Shown one piece after another: positions 16,201-23,240 of a DNA stretch of 28,967 bases; the stretch's first letter is position 1; every line of letters begins with the position of its first letter. The translations under genes were made by a program, and so were the position numbers. The notes below the pieces were generated by a model. That model was not told where the DNA came from and searched no databases. It saw nothing but the letters and a program-made list of their open reading frames with translations. The stretch covers positions 1 to 28,967 of the IMG/VR virus record IMGVR_UViG_3300008448_000450. The stretch is one strand, 5' to 3'. This stretch comes from a virus.

Positions 16201-18262
16201 TGGATTAGAAAATATAAATTCTGTACTAGGATCTCCGACTGGATTATATCGAAATTTTGATAAATCATTAGAAACTCTTAAGAGATATTATAATCAATAT
16301 TATTATGTAACGTTAGAAACTAACAAGTTTATTAGAATTATGTCTGAGTTTGGTTTTGTGCTAAACCAAATTATGGATTATTTTATTCCATCTAAAGCAA
16401 CTGCCATTAATGGAATTGTTATAGAGCCTAACATTTTAGAACAAGTAAAAATTCCACCTGTAAAAAATGTTAGATTTTATGGAAAAGGCACGAAAAAAAC
16501 TACAAATGCCGCTGCATCATTAACAGGGAGCGGTAAACCAGATTATTCGGCAACATTTAATGTCTCAGATGATATTACGGTATTAACGGAAGAAACTGTA
16601 AATGCTAACTATAATTCATACAGAGGTCAGTTAGATAAGAGTGGTACATTAGAAACATCTGGTAGTTATTCTACGTTTAAATCGAATAAAATTCAGACCG
16701 TAACAAGTATTTCAGGAAGTTATACACCACTCAAATCATCAATTAGTGCATCGGTTTATAACTTGATTGCATCGCAATCAACATGGAAGGCGTCCATACC
16801 AACAACAATCACAGAAATCACTGGTTCAGTTTTACCATTAAAATCTCTGATAAACGTTAATGAATCTACAAACAGTACTTCTGATTATGTTGTATACGAT
16901 ATACAAAATCAAAAAAATGCAATTACTGGATCGTCTGTTCCTAAAAAGGTATCTCGTATTGATATAGGACTGTCAAAAGTAAATAAAATAAAATATAATA
17001 ATAAAAATCATGGATCAGATGGTGCAGAACCATACAAGCGATTGTATGCTAGAAAATTATTTGATACTGAAATCAACTCACGGCGACTTGGGGGAACGGC
17101 AAGTATCTACACACCAGCACTATATGAGATATTCCCAACTGCTGATTTTAGAGATCCCGGAGTATATACATACTTTAATAAAGTAGAAGGTGTTTATTAT
17201 TTTAAAGAAACGGCATATGCTCCAGTATATAGAAACGAACTAAAACAAGCATGGGATTCGTCCACTAATACATTCGTAGGAGCTAAAACGTGGTCGTATG
17301 GAGCACGATATGAATATAATGAAGTTGTATATCAAAATATTGATGCAACATATACAGATCTTGGAGAATTGACAGGTTCAGTTAAACCTGGTAATAATTA
17401 TTACTATGTATTTACAACAAGACCGTCATATAGACCGCCTGATGAAAAAATATCATTTAATTCTGGAAGTGTCCCGTCGTATCTACCACCTTCTCTTGAC
17501 AAAGAGAATTGGCAACCGGTTAGATATATTCCATATGAAACATCTGTACCAAAACGAGTAATATTTGATACGTTTACCATTTCTGATCCATCTCTTAATA
17601 ACTTTAAGACAACGACAATTTCTATTGATAAATTAATAGACATTCCTATTCGATATGTTGATACATTTGCATTGTCTCCCATTGAAAGCAATTCTTCTAT
17701 TCTTGGAGAATTAATTTTACAAAATATTTCTGTATTATTTGCAATACAATCAAATTTAGGAGGCATTCGACTTAGATTATATAGAAGTTCGGAAGCAAGA
17801 GGATTGGACATAACTCGACCGCAGACAGTTCCTCCGATGGGATCTCATGGTGTTTTACTTGATATGAATTTAAATTCTGCGAATGTATTAGAATTAACTG
17901 CACCAATTCCTGCATTAATAAGCGGAGATATTCCTGAAAATGGTAAATTGTATTATATTATAGATAATTTAGAACCTGTTTCTAAACCAATCATATCGCT
18001 TTCATTTTATTATTTTGCTTTGCAAATTGAACCAAAAATACCATTTGGATATCTAAAAAAACATTACAAATTTTTTAGAGATAATTCAACCGCTACAAAA
18101 CGATCACGATATGGTGGTTGTAAAAATACAATTAATACAACAATTGACGGAAAAGAACCAATCGAAATATTTATCAGCGAAGGTACTACATTACGAGTAG
18201 GAAGCACTTCTCCGGAATCGGGTGTTACGATTGGTGGTGGTGGTGTGTTAGAAGTGACATAA
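13256..18262 (+). CDS. giant baseplate/tail protein: gpI/gp7-like segment plus LamG-like domain
   Basis: 1668 aa, the largest protein in the window. Residues about 40-125 form a discoidin-like beta unit (TVYDPDFTGNLVEAYD; PAQGDYVIYDNLDI). Residues 148-200 hold short YP(I/F)-x-I-N strand repeats. Residues 495-645 match the pattern of P2 gpI-type tail proteins: a helix YDEFNVNNLVNTVPTHIREH, RDLDPNF, EIAESVGFKLPT, then IYKRLLHNLPFFAKAKGTK (610-628) and TALESFIKTFG, comparable to the R-R-K-G-T-x-x-A-L helix of gpI. T4 gp7 holds the equivalent trifurcation position after gp6. Residues 675-835 look like a LamG/concanavalin A sandwich (NATQFIYVGG; DGTIDEIRLWKENLSDE). The C-terminal 800 residues are mostly beta. 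It closes the tail operon and would link wedge and host-contact apparatus. Confidence 0.75.
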   Translation: MNITRTIKNVTATIEPATRPSRLSISDTAFTSRSDTAASNTITITFSTEIDTFSITVYDPDFTGNLVEAYDKNNNLIQRVNVAGDSKPGVLTEVPVFIRGNNSLKYVKLIPAQGDYVIYDNLDINTTQPSAPTQTQTPAIVKSRRTNTFPIRVTVFPPNVARTFVYPININIVPEQTTEQELTLIYPFSINVLPVNVNISDPLIEKSYEFLKTAIENYVDEDRELKTLLNYGEDKQSVAVAYRYGLEDVNSIKTIQLKLLQPVPDDISVNSPVFLSREVAKSIIDKVRIRFAPEIDATPYLRPKNLKVNNNVDLGKTLNNVTLKFLALNTGSVGTIDDANNKTFEDQIFRRWYSYDFNSSELNIDFTDYKNFVFYGSAAMRLAAFKEKLNNLEQLEYKRIQFLSSSTYIGTTASAGYLFVQEESAKFSKEKEDIIRAFDRYEQYLYFTESGSSSPYTASAYYADTGMEYNPVGYWPKNSSGSVYATYSPEAIDWFESQSLIAQRYDEFNVNNLVNTVPTHIREHIDNDSYITFVTMVGHFFDNIKLYVDHFPYIHSRDLDPNFELSKDLVNEIAESVGFKLPTLNSTYDLTNNILGTEEDTPRRDLTAEIYKRLLHNLPFFAKAKGTKTALESFIKTFGITPQLVKVKETGVPFTSSYYSFDEFSTGLDYDDTKISYISLPLSASLRSPRTLQLTCTFAKSKPMTVLTGDNKWALNIVPHPSSSQLGRLELVSGSSSVLILSSSYQEIFGDELISVAIQTDASETSLHFMQTDGEDLLFNSIQSETTTFVPLWNATQFIYVGGSGSLVASRFDGTIDEIRLWKENLSDEVILNTAFDPGSNAGDTYASAAENLLVQLSFNNLNTNFLVASSSVLNESPYKDITVSPSLSQISVFNINASDFSRYNRNIRQEMAQAGSSGYLTNKVKVAPPPVFRESNSEVKTLYKNRSIVAPPQKKAQRGRNKVIVSLSPTEIINQNIIRNFGLENINSVLGSPTGLYRNFDKSLETLKRYYNQYYYVTLETNKFIRIMSEFGFVLNQIMDYFIPSKATAINGIVIEPNILEQVKIPPVKNVRFYGKGTKKTTNAAASLTGSGKPDYSATFNVSDDITVLTEETVNANYNSYRGQLDKSGTLETSGSYSTFKSNKIQTVTSISGSYTPLKSSISASVYNLIASQSTWKASIPTTITEITGSVLPLKSLINVNESTNSTSDYVVYDIQNQKNAITGSSVPKKVSRIDIGLSKVNKIKYNNKNHGSDGAEPYKRLYARKLFDTEINSRRLGGTASIYTPALYEIFPTADFRDPGVYTYFNKVEGVYYFKETAYAPVYRNELKQAWDSSTNTFVGAKTWSYGARYEYNEVVYQNIDATYTDLGELTGSVKPGNNYYYVFTTRPSYRPPDEKISFNSGSVPSYLPPSLDKENWQPVRYIPYETSVPKRVIFDTFTISDPSLNNFKTTTISIDKLIDIPIRYVDTFALSPIESNSSILGELILQNISVLFAIQSNLGGIRLRLYRSSEARGLDITRPQTVPPMGSHGVLLDMNLNSANVLELTAPIPALISGDIPENGKLYYIIDNLEPVSKPIISLSFYYFALQIEPKIPFGYLKKHYKFFRDNSTATKRSRYGGCKNTINTTIDGKEPIEIFISEGTTLRVGSTSPESGVTIGGGGVLEVT

Positions 18263-18282
18263 TAAAATTTACAAACACTATA

Positions 18283-18290
18283 TATTTATA
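18283..18290 (+). promoter_or_regulatory. candidate late promoter (TATTTATA)
   Basis: TATTTATA in the 58-nt gap after the giant tail gene ends 30 nt before the ATG at 18321, the same geometry as the motifs at 39, 3442 and 20264. No terminator is visible in this gap, so read-through from the tail operon is also expected. Confidence 0.45.
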
Positions 18291-18320
18291 TTAGACCTTT
18301 ATTTTTTGGAGTTTATACGT

Positions 18321-18983
18321 ATGGGATATTTAAATAAATCAACCGTAACCGTTGATGCCATTTTAACAAAAAAAGGAAGAGAATTGTTAGCTCGTGGCAA
18401 ATCTGCTTTCGTAATAACAAAATTTGCAGTTGCGGACGACGAGATAGATTATGGGTTGTATGATCCCGCACATCCGCTAGGATCTGAATATTATGGATCA
18501 GCAATTGAAAGTATGCCTATCATTGAAGCATCTCCAGACGAAACTCAAAATCTCCGATACAAGTTGGTCACGTTGAGACGCGGTACTAACACCATTCCAA
18601 CAATATTCGATCAAGGTGGCAGAACATCAATCGTTCTCACCTATAGCAGTCAAACAGCAAACTCAAGTGATCCTATCGTTCCAAAAACAAGTCAAAATTT
18701 TGATGGCGCTGACTTTGGTTACACTGCTATTTTGTATGATAGATCCGCCGCTACATTACGTGGTTCTGGGTTAACTACCTCACCAACAACAACAGGAATC
18801 GCCGCAGAGGTTCTTGCCGCATCGACCACAGCACAGGTACAAATTGGAACACAATTTACAATTATACCAAATGATGTAAGTAAAATAATAAATACACAAT
18901 TAGTAATTATTGGAAATGAGTCCGGTGCGACCGTAACCATACCAGTGACCATCAAACCTGCCTCACAAATCTCATCTTCTTAA
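18321..18983 (+). CDS. virion structural protein, unknown function
   Basis: 220 aa. The ATG at 18321 is chosen because GGAG (18308-18311) sits 9 nt upstream; an upstream TTG start at 18306 would bury that signal. The N-terminus MGYLNKSTVTVDAILTKKGR followed by ELLARGKSAFVITKFAVADDEIDYGLYDP is highly ordered and reminiscent of conserved structural proteins of T4-like environmental phages. The C-terminal half is Thr/Ser/Ala-rich beta (TTSPTTTGIAAEVLAASTT; VTIPVTIKP). No Cys or membrane segment. It opens a three-to-four gene virion unit with its own candidate promoter, which would suit a protein needed in high copy. The exact role (baseplate, fibre or neck) is not readable. Confidence 0.75.
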   Translation: MGYLNKSTVTVDAILTKKGRELLARGKSAFVITKFAVADDEIDYGLYDPAHPLGSEYYGSAIESMPIIEASPDETQNLRYKLVTLRRGTNTIPTIFDQGGRTSIVLTYSSQTANSSDPIVPKTSQNFDGADFGYTAILYDRSAATLRGSGLTTSPTTTGIAAEVLAASTTAQVQIGTQFTIIPNDVSKIINTQLVIIGNESGATVTIPVTIKPASQISSS

Positions 18984-19001
18984 TATTAACAGGAAATTAT
19001 T

Positions 19002-20201
19002 ATGAGTATTTTTACAGTATTACCCGACGAAGATATCGTAGAAGCAAATCCAACAACGGTCACCTCTGGTATATGGTCAGGAGAAACGGGATCATTAGAA
19101 TCTGATTTATATATCTATGGTACGCAAGCAGATTCAAGCGGTGAATATTACTTAGACGTATATGCAGAAAATCCATCTGGTGAATTGGCAGAGCCACAAT
19201 TTGCTATAACATATGGGCATATAAATGGAGCAGGTGCACCAACCTTAGTAGATAATGAACAAGGAAAACTGCCAACAAAAGCAATATATAGTCAATATAG
19301 AAATTTACTATTAGATCCGTCTGAAACAAAATTCAAGTTTGAAGGTGTTGAATCGGATCATATTTATGTAATTAATTTCCAAAGAGCTAGATATAAAGAA
19401 CAGCTTGATGCTGGTAACTGGCAATTGCCATTGTCGGGTGCACGTGGAATATCTACGTTTATTGATGATAGTAATCAGACTCTTGGAGCACTAACCGGCA
19501 ATAGTAAAGCCGGTAGAGTGTTCTCGGTAGTATCCGGAACACTTGATACTACATCTGGTTCTATCACGGCATCTAGTAATCCAAAAACATGGGGTGACTC
19601 TGGTCCTGGTTACGGCCTAGTATATCCTGATCTAGGAATCATCGTATTAAATCCAAATGCAATTGGTCCTGCAGTTGGATTCTTTACAACGGCGTCATCA
19701 TCACCAGATACCGTTGCACCGGCTGCAAGCTTTACCGGAAGTAGCATGATAGACAGTTCTTCTGTATTAAATACATTAACAAAAGTAAAAGCGGAGACAG
19801 TAAAAATTCCATATGCACCGCTTATAGACCCACTAGCAGATTGGGGCACAAATTTATCTGCATACAATCATAATGGATTATATGTATCGCTCCAGTTAGC
19901 AGTAGCATCTCCCGCATATGTTGATGGGTTTAGAGCACGTTCTGCCGAAACAATTTCATCAACTCATTACTTTGTACGGTTAAGAAATAGACAATATAAC
20001 TATTCAAATAACCCTACATTTTATAATCCAGATAACGGAGCAATTATACAATCTGATTTTAAACAAAATCCACGAGTGTATATTACTACCGTTGGATTGT
20101 TTAATGATCAAAATGAATTGTTGGCGGTTGCCAAATTAAGTAAACCTGTTCCAAAGAGCTTTGACGAAGAAGTACTACTCCGTGTAAGACTTGATTTCTA
20201 A
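19002..20201 (+). CDS. virion protein, paralogue A of a two-member family
   Basis: 399 aa, beta-rich, no Cys. AGGA lies upstream of the ATG. N-terminal LPDEDIVEANPTTVTSGIWS and the mid-region INFQRARYKEQLDAGNWQLP ... YGLVYPDLGIIVLNP are followed by a C-terminal signature ITTVGLFNDQNELLAVAKLS (near 361-380) and a final FDEEVLLRVRLDF. The protein encoded at 20299 has the same order of elements and about 20 of 42 identical residues in the last 42. The shared tail probably forms a common docking or trimerisation unit, with divergent bodies. I do not recognise the family beyond resemblance to structural proteins of large T4-like phages. An intrinsic terminator follows 19 nt after its stop. Confidence 0.75.
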   Translation: MSIFTVLPDEDIVEANPTTVTSGIWSGETGSLESDLYIYGTQADSSGEYYLDVYAENPSGELAEPQFAITYGHINGAGAPTLVDNEQGKLPTKAIYSQYRNLLLDPSETKFKFEGVESDHIYVINFQRARYKEQLDAGNWQLPLSGARGISTFIDDSNQTLGALTGNSKAGRVFSVVSGTLDTTSGSITASSNPKTWGDSGPGYGLVYPDLGIIVLNPNAIGPAVGFFTTASSSPDTVAPAASFTGSSMIDSSSVLNTLTKVKAETVKIPYAPLIDPLADWGTNLSAYNHNGLYVSLQLAVASPAYVDGFRARSAETISSTHYFVRLRNRQYNYSNNPTFYNPDNGAIIQSDFKQNPRVYITTVGLFNDQNELLAVAKLSKPVPKSFDEEVLLRVRLDF

Positions 20202-20220
20202 AAAGCCATGATGTTTATTA

Positions 20221-20256
20221 ACAAAATAACCCTCGTAAGAGGGTTATTTTGTTTTT
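20221..20256 (+). terminator. strong Rho-independent terminator
   Basis: Perfect 14-bp stem: ACAAAATAACCCTC (20221-20234) pairs with GAGGGTTATTTTGT (20239-20252) around a GTAA loop, followed by a T-tract. The CCCTC/GAGGG core gives a stable top and the flanking A/T extends it; it may also work on the opposite strand. It ends the transcript of the 18321-20201 genes and precedes a new candidate promoter at 20264. Confidence 0.93.
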
Positions 20257-20263
20257 ATTCTAC

Positions 20264-20271
20264 TATTTATT
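20264..20271 (+). promoter_or_regulatory. candidate late promoter (TATTTATT)
   Basis: TATTTATT lies just downstream of the intrinsic terminator and ends 27 nt before the ATG at 20299. A promoter is needed here because the terminator cuts off the upstream transcript, making this the best-supported of the four motif copies. Confidence 0.55.
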
Positions 20272-20298
20272 AATGACCATTAACTTAACGTGTGACAA

Positions 20299-21219
20299 AT
20301 GAAAACATTTGGTACAATAGATTCAAAAGATTATAGCGTTGAAGAATTGTTTGTGTCATCACCTATGTCATGGGAATTGGTTTCTTCTTCAAACGGAATT
20401 CAAATCACTGTTCCAGATGATTTAGAAGGAGCAATTGTCTTTGATAAATGCTCTAAATATGGGTCGGCATCATTCAACAGCTATTCTGAAATAAATGAAT
20501 ATTATTTATATAGATCAGTAAAACATTTATTTTATACTAGTCCCGCTGTATTTTATAATAGCACAACATTACTTACGTCAAGTTTAGCACCGCTTGCTGA
20601 TAATTCTTATGTTATAAGCATTAGTCAAAACTTTTACGGAGAACGCATAAAGCCGGGGAGTTTTGAACTTAGCACAGAATTAAGCAATAAATATATACGT
20701 GATGATGGGTATGGCAATTTATTTGTTAGCCAATCTTCTACCGGATCATATGTAGGAAATATTTTTTATAAAAATGGGATTATTGTAATTAAAGAGGCAT
20801 CTGGCTCTACCATCACGACACTTTCGTCTGCGGGACTGAAGATAGTGGACAGTACAGAAATATATTTAGATTACAGTAGTGATGTAGAAATCACTCGACA
20901 CGAAGTAAATGTTAACGTACTTCCTACAGACTTTAATTTTTCTATATTCAACCCTACTATATTATCAACGTATACTGCAAGCGGTAGTTTTGGAAATGCA
21001 TTTATTAGTTCGATGGGTGATAGAAATATTAGACCAGCAAGTGGAAGTTCGACATGGAATTTATACAATTTAATGTCAACCGGTGTAATAAAACCCTATA
21101 TAACATCAATTGGTTTATATAATGAACAAAATCAGTTATTAGCAGTTGCTAAATTTAGCGAACCTATACAACGAACTTTTGATACAAACCAGATATTTAT
21201 AATTAGGTTTGATACATAA
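20299..21219 (+). CDS. virion protein, paralogue B of a two-member family
   Basis: 306 aa, Ser/Tyr-rich and beta-rich with one Cys. The middle carries ISQNFYGERIKPGSFELS (about 124-141), then an RDDGYGNLF turn and NIFYKNGIIVIKEA, which parallel the element order in the 399-aa protein. The C-terminal YITSIGLYNEQNQLLAVAKF and RTFDTNQIFIIRFDT align with the end of that paralogue. The N-terminal body is different. Likely a virion component that uses the same attachment tail as paralogue A. It has its own promoter candidate and lies beyond a terminator, so its level may be set independently. The ATG follows GTGACAA with a poor Shine-Dalgarno. Confidence 0.75.
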   Translation: MKTFGTIDSKDYSVEELFVSSPMSWELVSSSNGIQITVPDDLEGAIVFDKCSKYGSASFNSYSEINEYYLYRSVKHLFYTSPAVFYNSTTLLTSSLAPLADNSYVISISQNFYGERIKPGSFELSTELSNKYIRDDGYGNLFVSQSSTGSYVGNIFYKNGIIVIKEASGSTITTLSSAGLKIVDSTEIYLDYSSDVEITRHEVNVNVLPTDFNFSIFNPTILSTYTASGSFGNAFISSMGDRNIRPASGSSTWNLYNLMSTGVIKPYITSIGLYNEQNQLLAVAKFSEPIQRTFDTNQIFIIRFDT

Positions 21220-21233
21220 ACTTGGAGAATGGT

Positions 21234-21770
21234 ATGAACTTAGAACAACGATATATTGAATCTGTTGGAGGATATGTTGCTTTAGTAAAAACACAGCAAG
21301 CTGAACAAGCTGGTGTTAGAATTGGAGTAAATGCATTTGATGGTGCTGCAAGAGCACCGTTCAATCCTGCTCAAGCCTCGCCAGAAGACCAGTGGCAAAC
21401 TGAATTTAAGAGAAATGTTGCGGCATCATTTAGATATGGAAATGTTGGTCAAAATAATGTTGTTCCAGGTGCCGCTCTTACTAATGAGAATGGTGAGGGA
21501 GGATTATCTAGATTCACTTCACGTGCGGTAAAGTTTGCATTTAATGATGCAACTGGTAGAGCATCTATCTTGAATAGATTTAAGCAATTTAAACCATCAT
21601 CACCTGTGAAGTGGACAGATCCAACAACAAACGAATCATATGGAAGTTATCATAGATATACGCCAACGGTACTTAACTTCGTAACTAGTTTACCAAATGA
21701 AGTAGGTAGAGCGCGACCAAGAGTAGTTGGTCCGTCAAAAGGACCATCGCCAACAAGAATCGGCGGATAA
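21234..21770 (+). CDS. putative virion protein, unknown function
   Basis: 178 aa from the ATG at 21234, preceded by GGAG; an earlier in-frame TTG at 21222 overlaps that signal and is less likely. Basic, Gly/Ala/Asn-rich and without Cys. The N-terminal helix YIESVGGYVALVKTQQAEQA is followed by an extended middle (PFNPAQASPEDQWQTEFKRN; FRYGNVGQNNVVPG) and a basic C-terminus (RARPRVVGPSKGPSPTRIGG). I cannot assign a family. The basic, extended ends suggest a packing or linker component. It lies 14 nt after paralogue B, so it probably shares that transcript, and ends the structural block before the replication genes. Confidence 0.68.
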   Translation: MNLEQRYIESVGGYVALVKTQQAEQAGVRIGVNAFDGAARAPFNPAQASPEDQWQTEFKRNVAASFRYGNVGQNNVVPGAALTNENGEGGLSRFTSRAVKFAFNDATGRASILNRFKQFKPSSPVKWTDPTTNESYGSYHRYTPTVLNFVTSLPNEVGRARPRVVGPSKGPSPTRIGG

Positions 21771-21796
21771 TTTTTTAATTTTAAATAGGTTATAAC

Positions 21797-21943
21797 ATGG
21801 CTAATACTCCACGAAGTAGAAAATCAAATAGAACGTTTTCTAAAACAAGTGCAGTCAAACACAATGGTCGATCAGTGTGTGACGCTATCTATGGTAGGCA
21901 AAAAACTGCATATGGTTATGTGTGGAAAATACAAGAGGATTAA
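21797..21943 (+). CDS. 48-aa ORF with NUMOD1-like tail, possible homing-gene remnant
   Basis: A 48-codon ORF in a region otherwise free of genes. Its start MANTPRSRKSNRTF resembles the start of the next protein (MAANTPRGRKAKGREF). Its C-terminal half, SVCDAIYGRQKTAYGYVWKI (26-45), fits the NUMOD1 motif of homing endonucleases, typically ending in a K-x-x-x-G-Y-x-W-K pattern, a small helix-turn-helix that binds DNA. It could be a degenerate homing endonuclease whose nuclease part was lost, or a tiny DNA-binding protein of its own. Its stop is 4 nt before the next ATG. The TTATAAC upstream gives no clear ribosome binding site, so expression is uncertain. Confidence 0.55.
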   Translation: MANTPRSRKSNRTFSKTSAVKHNGRSVCDAIYGRQKTAYGYVWKIQED

Positions 21944-21947
21944 TATA

Positions 21948-22319
21948 ATGGCTGCAAATACCCCCCGTGGAAGAAAAGCAAAGGGAAGAGAATTTCAAAA
22001 TTTAATTAGAAAAAAATTATTGGAAGTGTTTCCTCAATTAGAAGGCGATGATATTAAATGTGCACTAATGTCTGAGTCTGGAGAAGATATAAAACTATCT
22101 CCATCTGCTAGAAAACTAATACCATACTCAATAGAAGCAAAACGGCAAGAAAAACTTAATATTTGGGCATCATTAGAACAGGCCGAAAAAAATACAAAAG
22201 ATCAAACATATCCTGTTTTATTTTTTAAACGCAATCGGTCAAAAATGTATGTTGCTCTTGAAGCTGAACATTTTTTTGATCTATTAAAAAAAATTCAATC
22301 AATTGACAACGCGCCGTGA
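21948..22319 (+). CDS. PD-(D/E)xK nuclease, Holliday-junction-resolvase-like
   Basis: 123 aa from ATG 21948; a longer reading from 21849 would start inside the 48-aa ORF and is rejected. The N-terminal RGRKAKGREFQNLIRKKLLE (7-26) is the basic helix typical of these phage nucleases. The active site reads SESGEDIKLSPSARKLIPYS (42-61) followed by IEAKRQEKLNIW (62-73). D47, E63 and K65 supply the D...E-x-K triad, and SLEQAEKN is the trailing helix with Gln78. Similar small phage proteins are annotated as putative Holliday junction resolvases or VRR-NUC-like nucleases. It would trim or resolve branched DNA during replication-recombination, in keeping with the primase and gp47/46 genes downstream. 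The end of this gene houses the promoter of the primase gene. Confidence 0.82.
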   Translation: MAANTPRGRKAKGREFQNLIRKKLLEVFPQLEGDDIKCALMSESGEDIKLSPSARKLIPYSIEAKRQEKLNIWASLEQAEKNTKDQTYPVLFFKRNRSKMYVALEAEHFFDLLKKIQSIDNAP

Positions 22320-22331
22320 GTATGTTATACT
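22303..22331 (+). promoter_or_regulatory. near-consensus sigma70-type promoter for primase (early)
   Basis: TTGACA (22303-22308), a 17-nt spacer, and TATACT (22326-22331), with an extended -10 TG at 22323-22324. The -10 ends at 22331, so the expected +1 is about 22338, the A of the primase ATG. It spans the last codons and stop of the nuclease gene. It is the only match of this quality I noticed in the window, and it points to early, host-polymerase-driven expression of primase and the recombination nuclease. Confidence 0.75.
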
Positions 22332-22337
22332 ATATGT

Positions 22338-23240
22338 ATGACTATACTACATCTTCTCCAAGACATATTAGGAAATTATAATCAACAAAAGGACGAGTAT
22401 TTATTTGCTTGTCCTTTTTGTTCTACTACAAAAAAGAAATTGTCCATCAACATTGTCACCAACAAATGGAAATGTTGGGTGTGTGGCAGTAAAGGTGGAC
22501 ACATATTGTGGCTACTAAAAAAATTAAATGTATCAAAAGATACTTTACAAAAATTTAAAGCAGAATTTAAGGATTCTGATATTAAGTCATATAAAGAAAC
22601 CACGGCAAATGTAGTATTACAATTACCTCCAGAATACAAACCCCTATGGAAGCAGGAAAATACTTATGGTTACTTACATGCGCTCAACTATCTTAGCAAA
22701 CGTAATATTACATTGGAAGACATTATCCGATATCGCATTGGATACTGTGAATCAGGTACGTATGCTAATAGAATTATACTTCCTTCATATGATAGAAATA
22801 ATCAACTCAATTATTTTACCGGACGGCTCTTTTATGATGGGGGAATGAAATATAAAAATCCTCCCGTATCGAAAAATATTATTTGTTTTGATAATATGAT
22901 TGATTGGAATGAACCAATTGTTTTGTGCGAAGGGATGTTTGATGCAATTGCCTTGCGTAGAAATGCAATTCCATTGATGGGTAAAACATTACCTTCTGCA
23001 ATCAAAAAACAACTGGTTGAAAATAATACAAAACATGTAACGATTTTTCTAGACGAAGACGCTCGCTCCGATGCACTAAAACTTGAACAACAGATTTCAC
23101 AGTATAACATAAATACGCGAGTAGTGTTTACTGTTGGAAAAGATGCTAGTGAAATGGGATTTGATGCGGCGTGGGAAGAAATTTCTGAAGCACGTTCAAC
23201 CAATTTTAAAGAATTTATTATACATGGGTTATCTAAATGA
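22338..23240 (+). CDS. 61: DNA primase, gp61-like (zinc finger + TOPRIM)
   Basis: 300 aa; T4 gp61 is 342 aa. It synthesises RNA primers for lagging-strand replication together with the gp41-type helicase. A zinc-binding domain is at the N-terminus: CPFC (25-28) and CWVC (46-49), with the KLSINIV strand between. The TOPRIM fold is in the C-terminal part: LCEGMFDAIALRR (196-208) with Glu198, and IFLDEDA (236-242) with the D-x-D acidic pair D239/D241, then VGKDASEM. No Shine-Dalgarno precedes the ATG, and no in-frame start lies upstream before the stop at 22317. The predicted transcription start coincides with the ATG, so the mRNA may be leaderless or nearly so. Its TGA overlaps the ATG of the next gene (ATGA), coupling primase to the recombination nuclease. 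Confidence 0.92.
   Translation: MTILHLLQDILGNYNQQKDEYLFACPFCSTTKKKLSINIVTNKWKCWVCGSKGGHILWLLKKLNVSKDTLQKFKAEFKDSDIKSYKETTANVVLQLPPEYKPLWKQENTYGYLHALNYLSKRNITLEDIIRYRIGYCESGTYANRIILPSYDRNNQLNYFTGRLFYDGGMKYKNPPVSKNIICFDNMIDWNEPIVLCEGMFDAIALRRNAIPLMGKTLPSAIKKQLVENNTKHVTIFLDEDARSDALKLEQQISQYNINTRVVFTVGKDASEMGFDAAWEEISEARSTNFKEFIIHGLSK

Noticed and set aside
18306-18320. TTG start for the 220-aa virion protein
   Set aside because: It overlaps the GGAG that serves the ATG at 18321, and the conserved-looking MGYLNKST start begins at 18321.
21849-21947. 33-residue N-terminal extension of the PD-(D/E)xK nuclease
   Set aside because: The extension begins inside the 48-codon ORF in another frame; the family start motif (MAANTPRGRK) begins at 21948.
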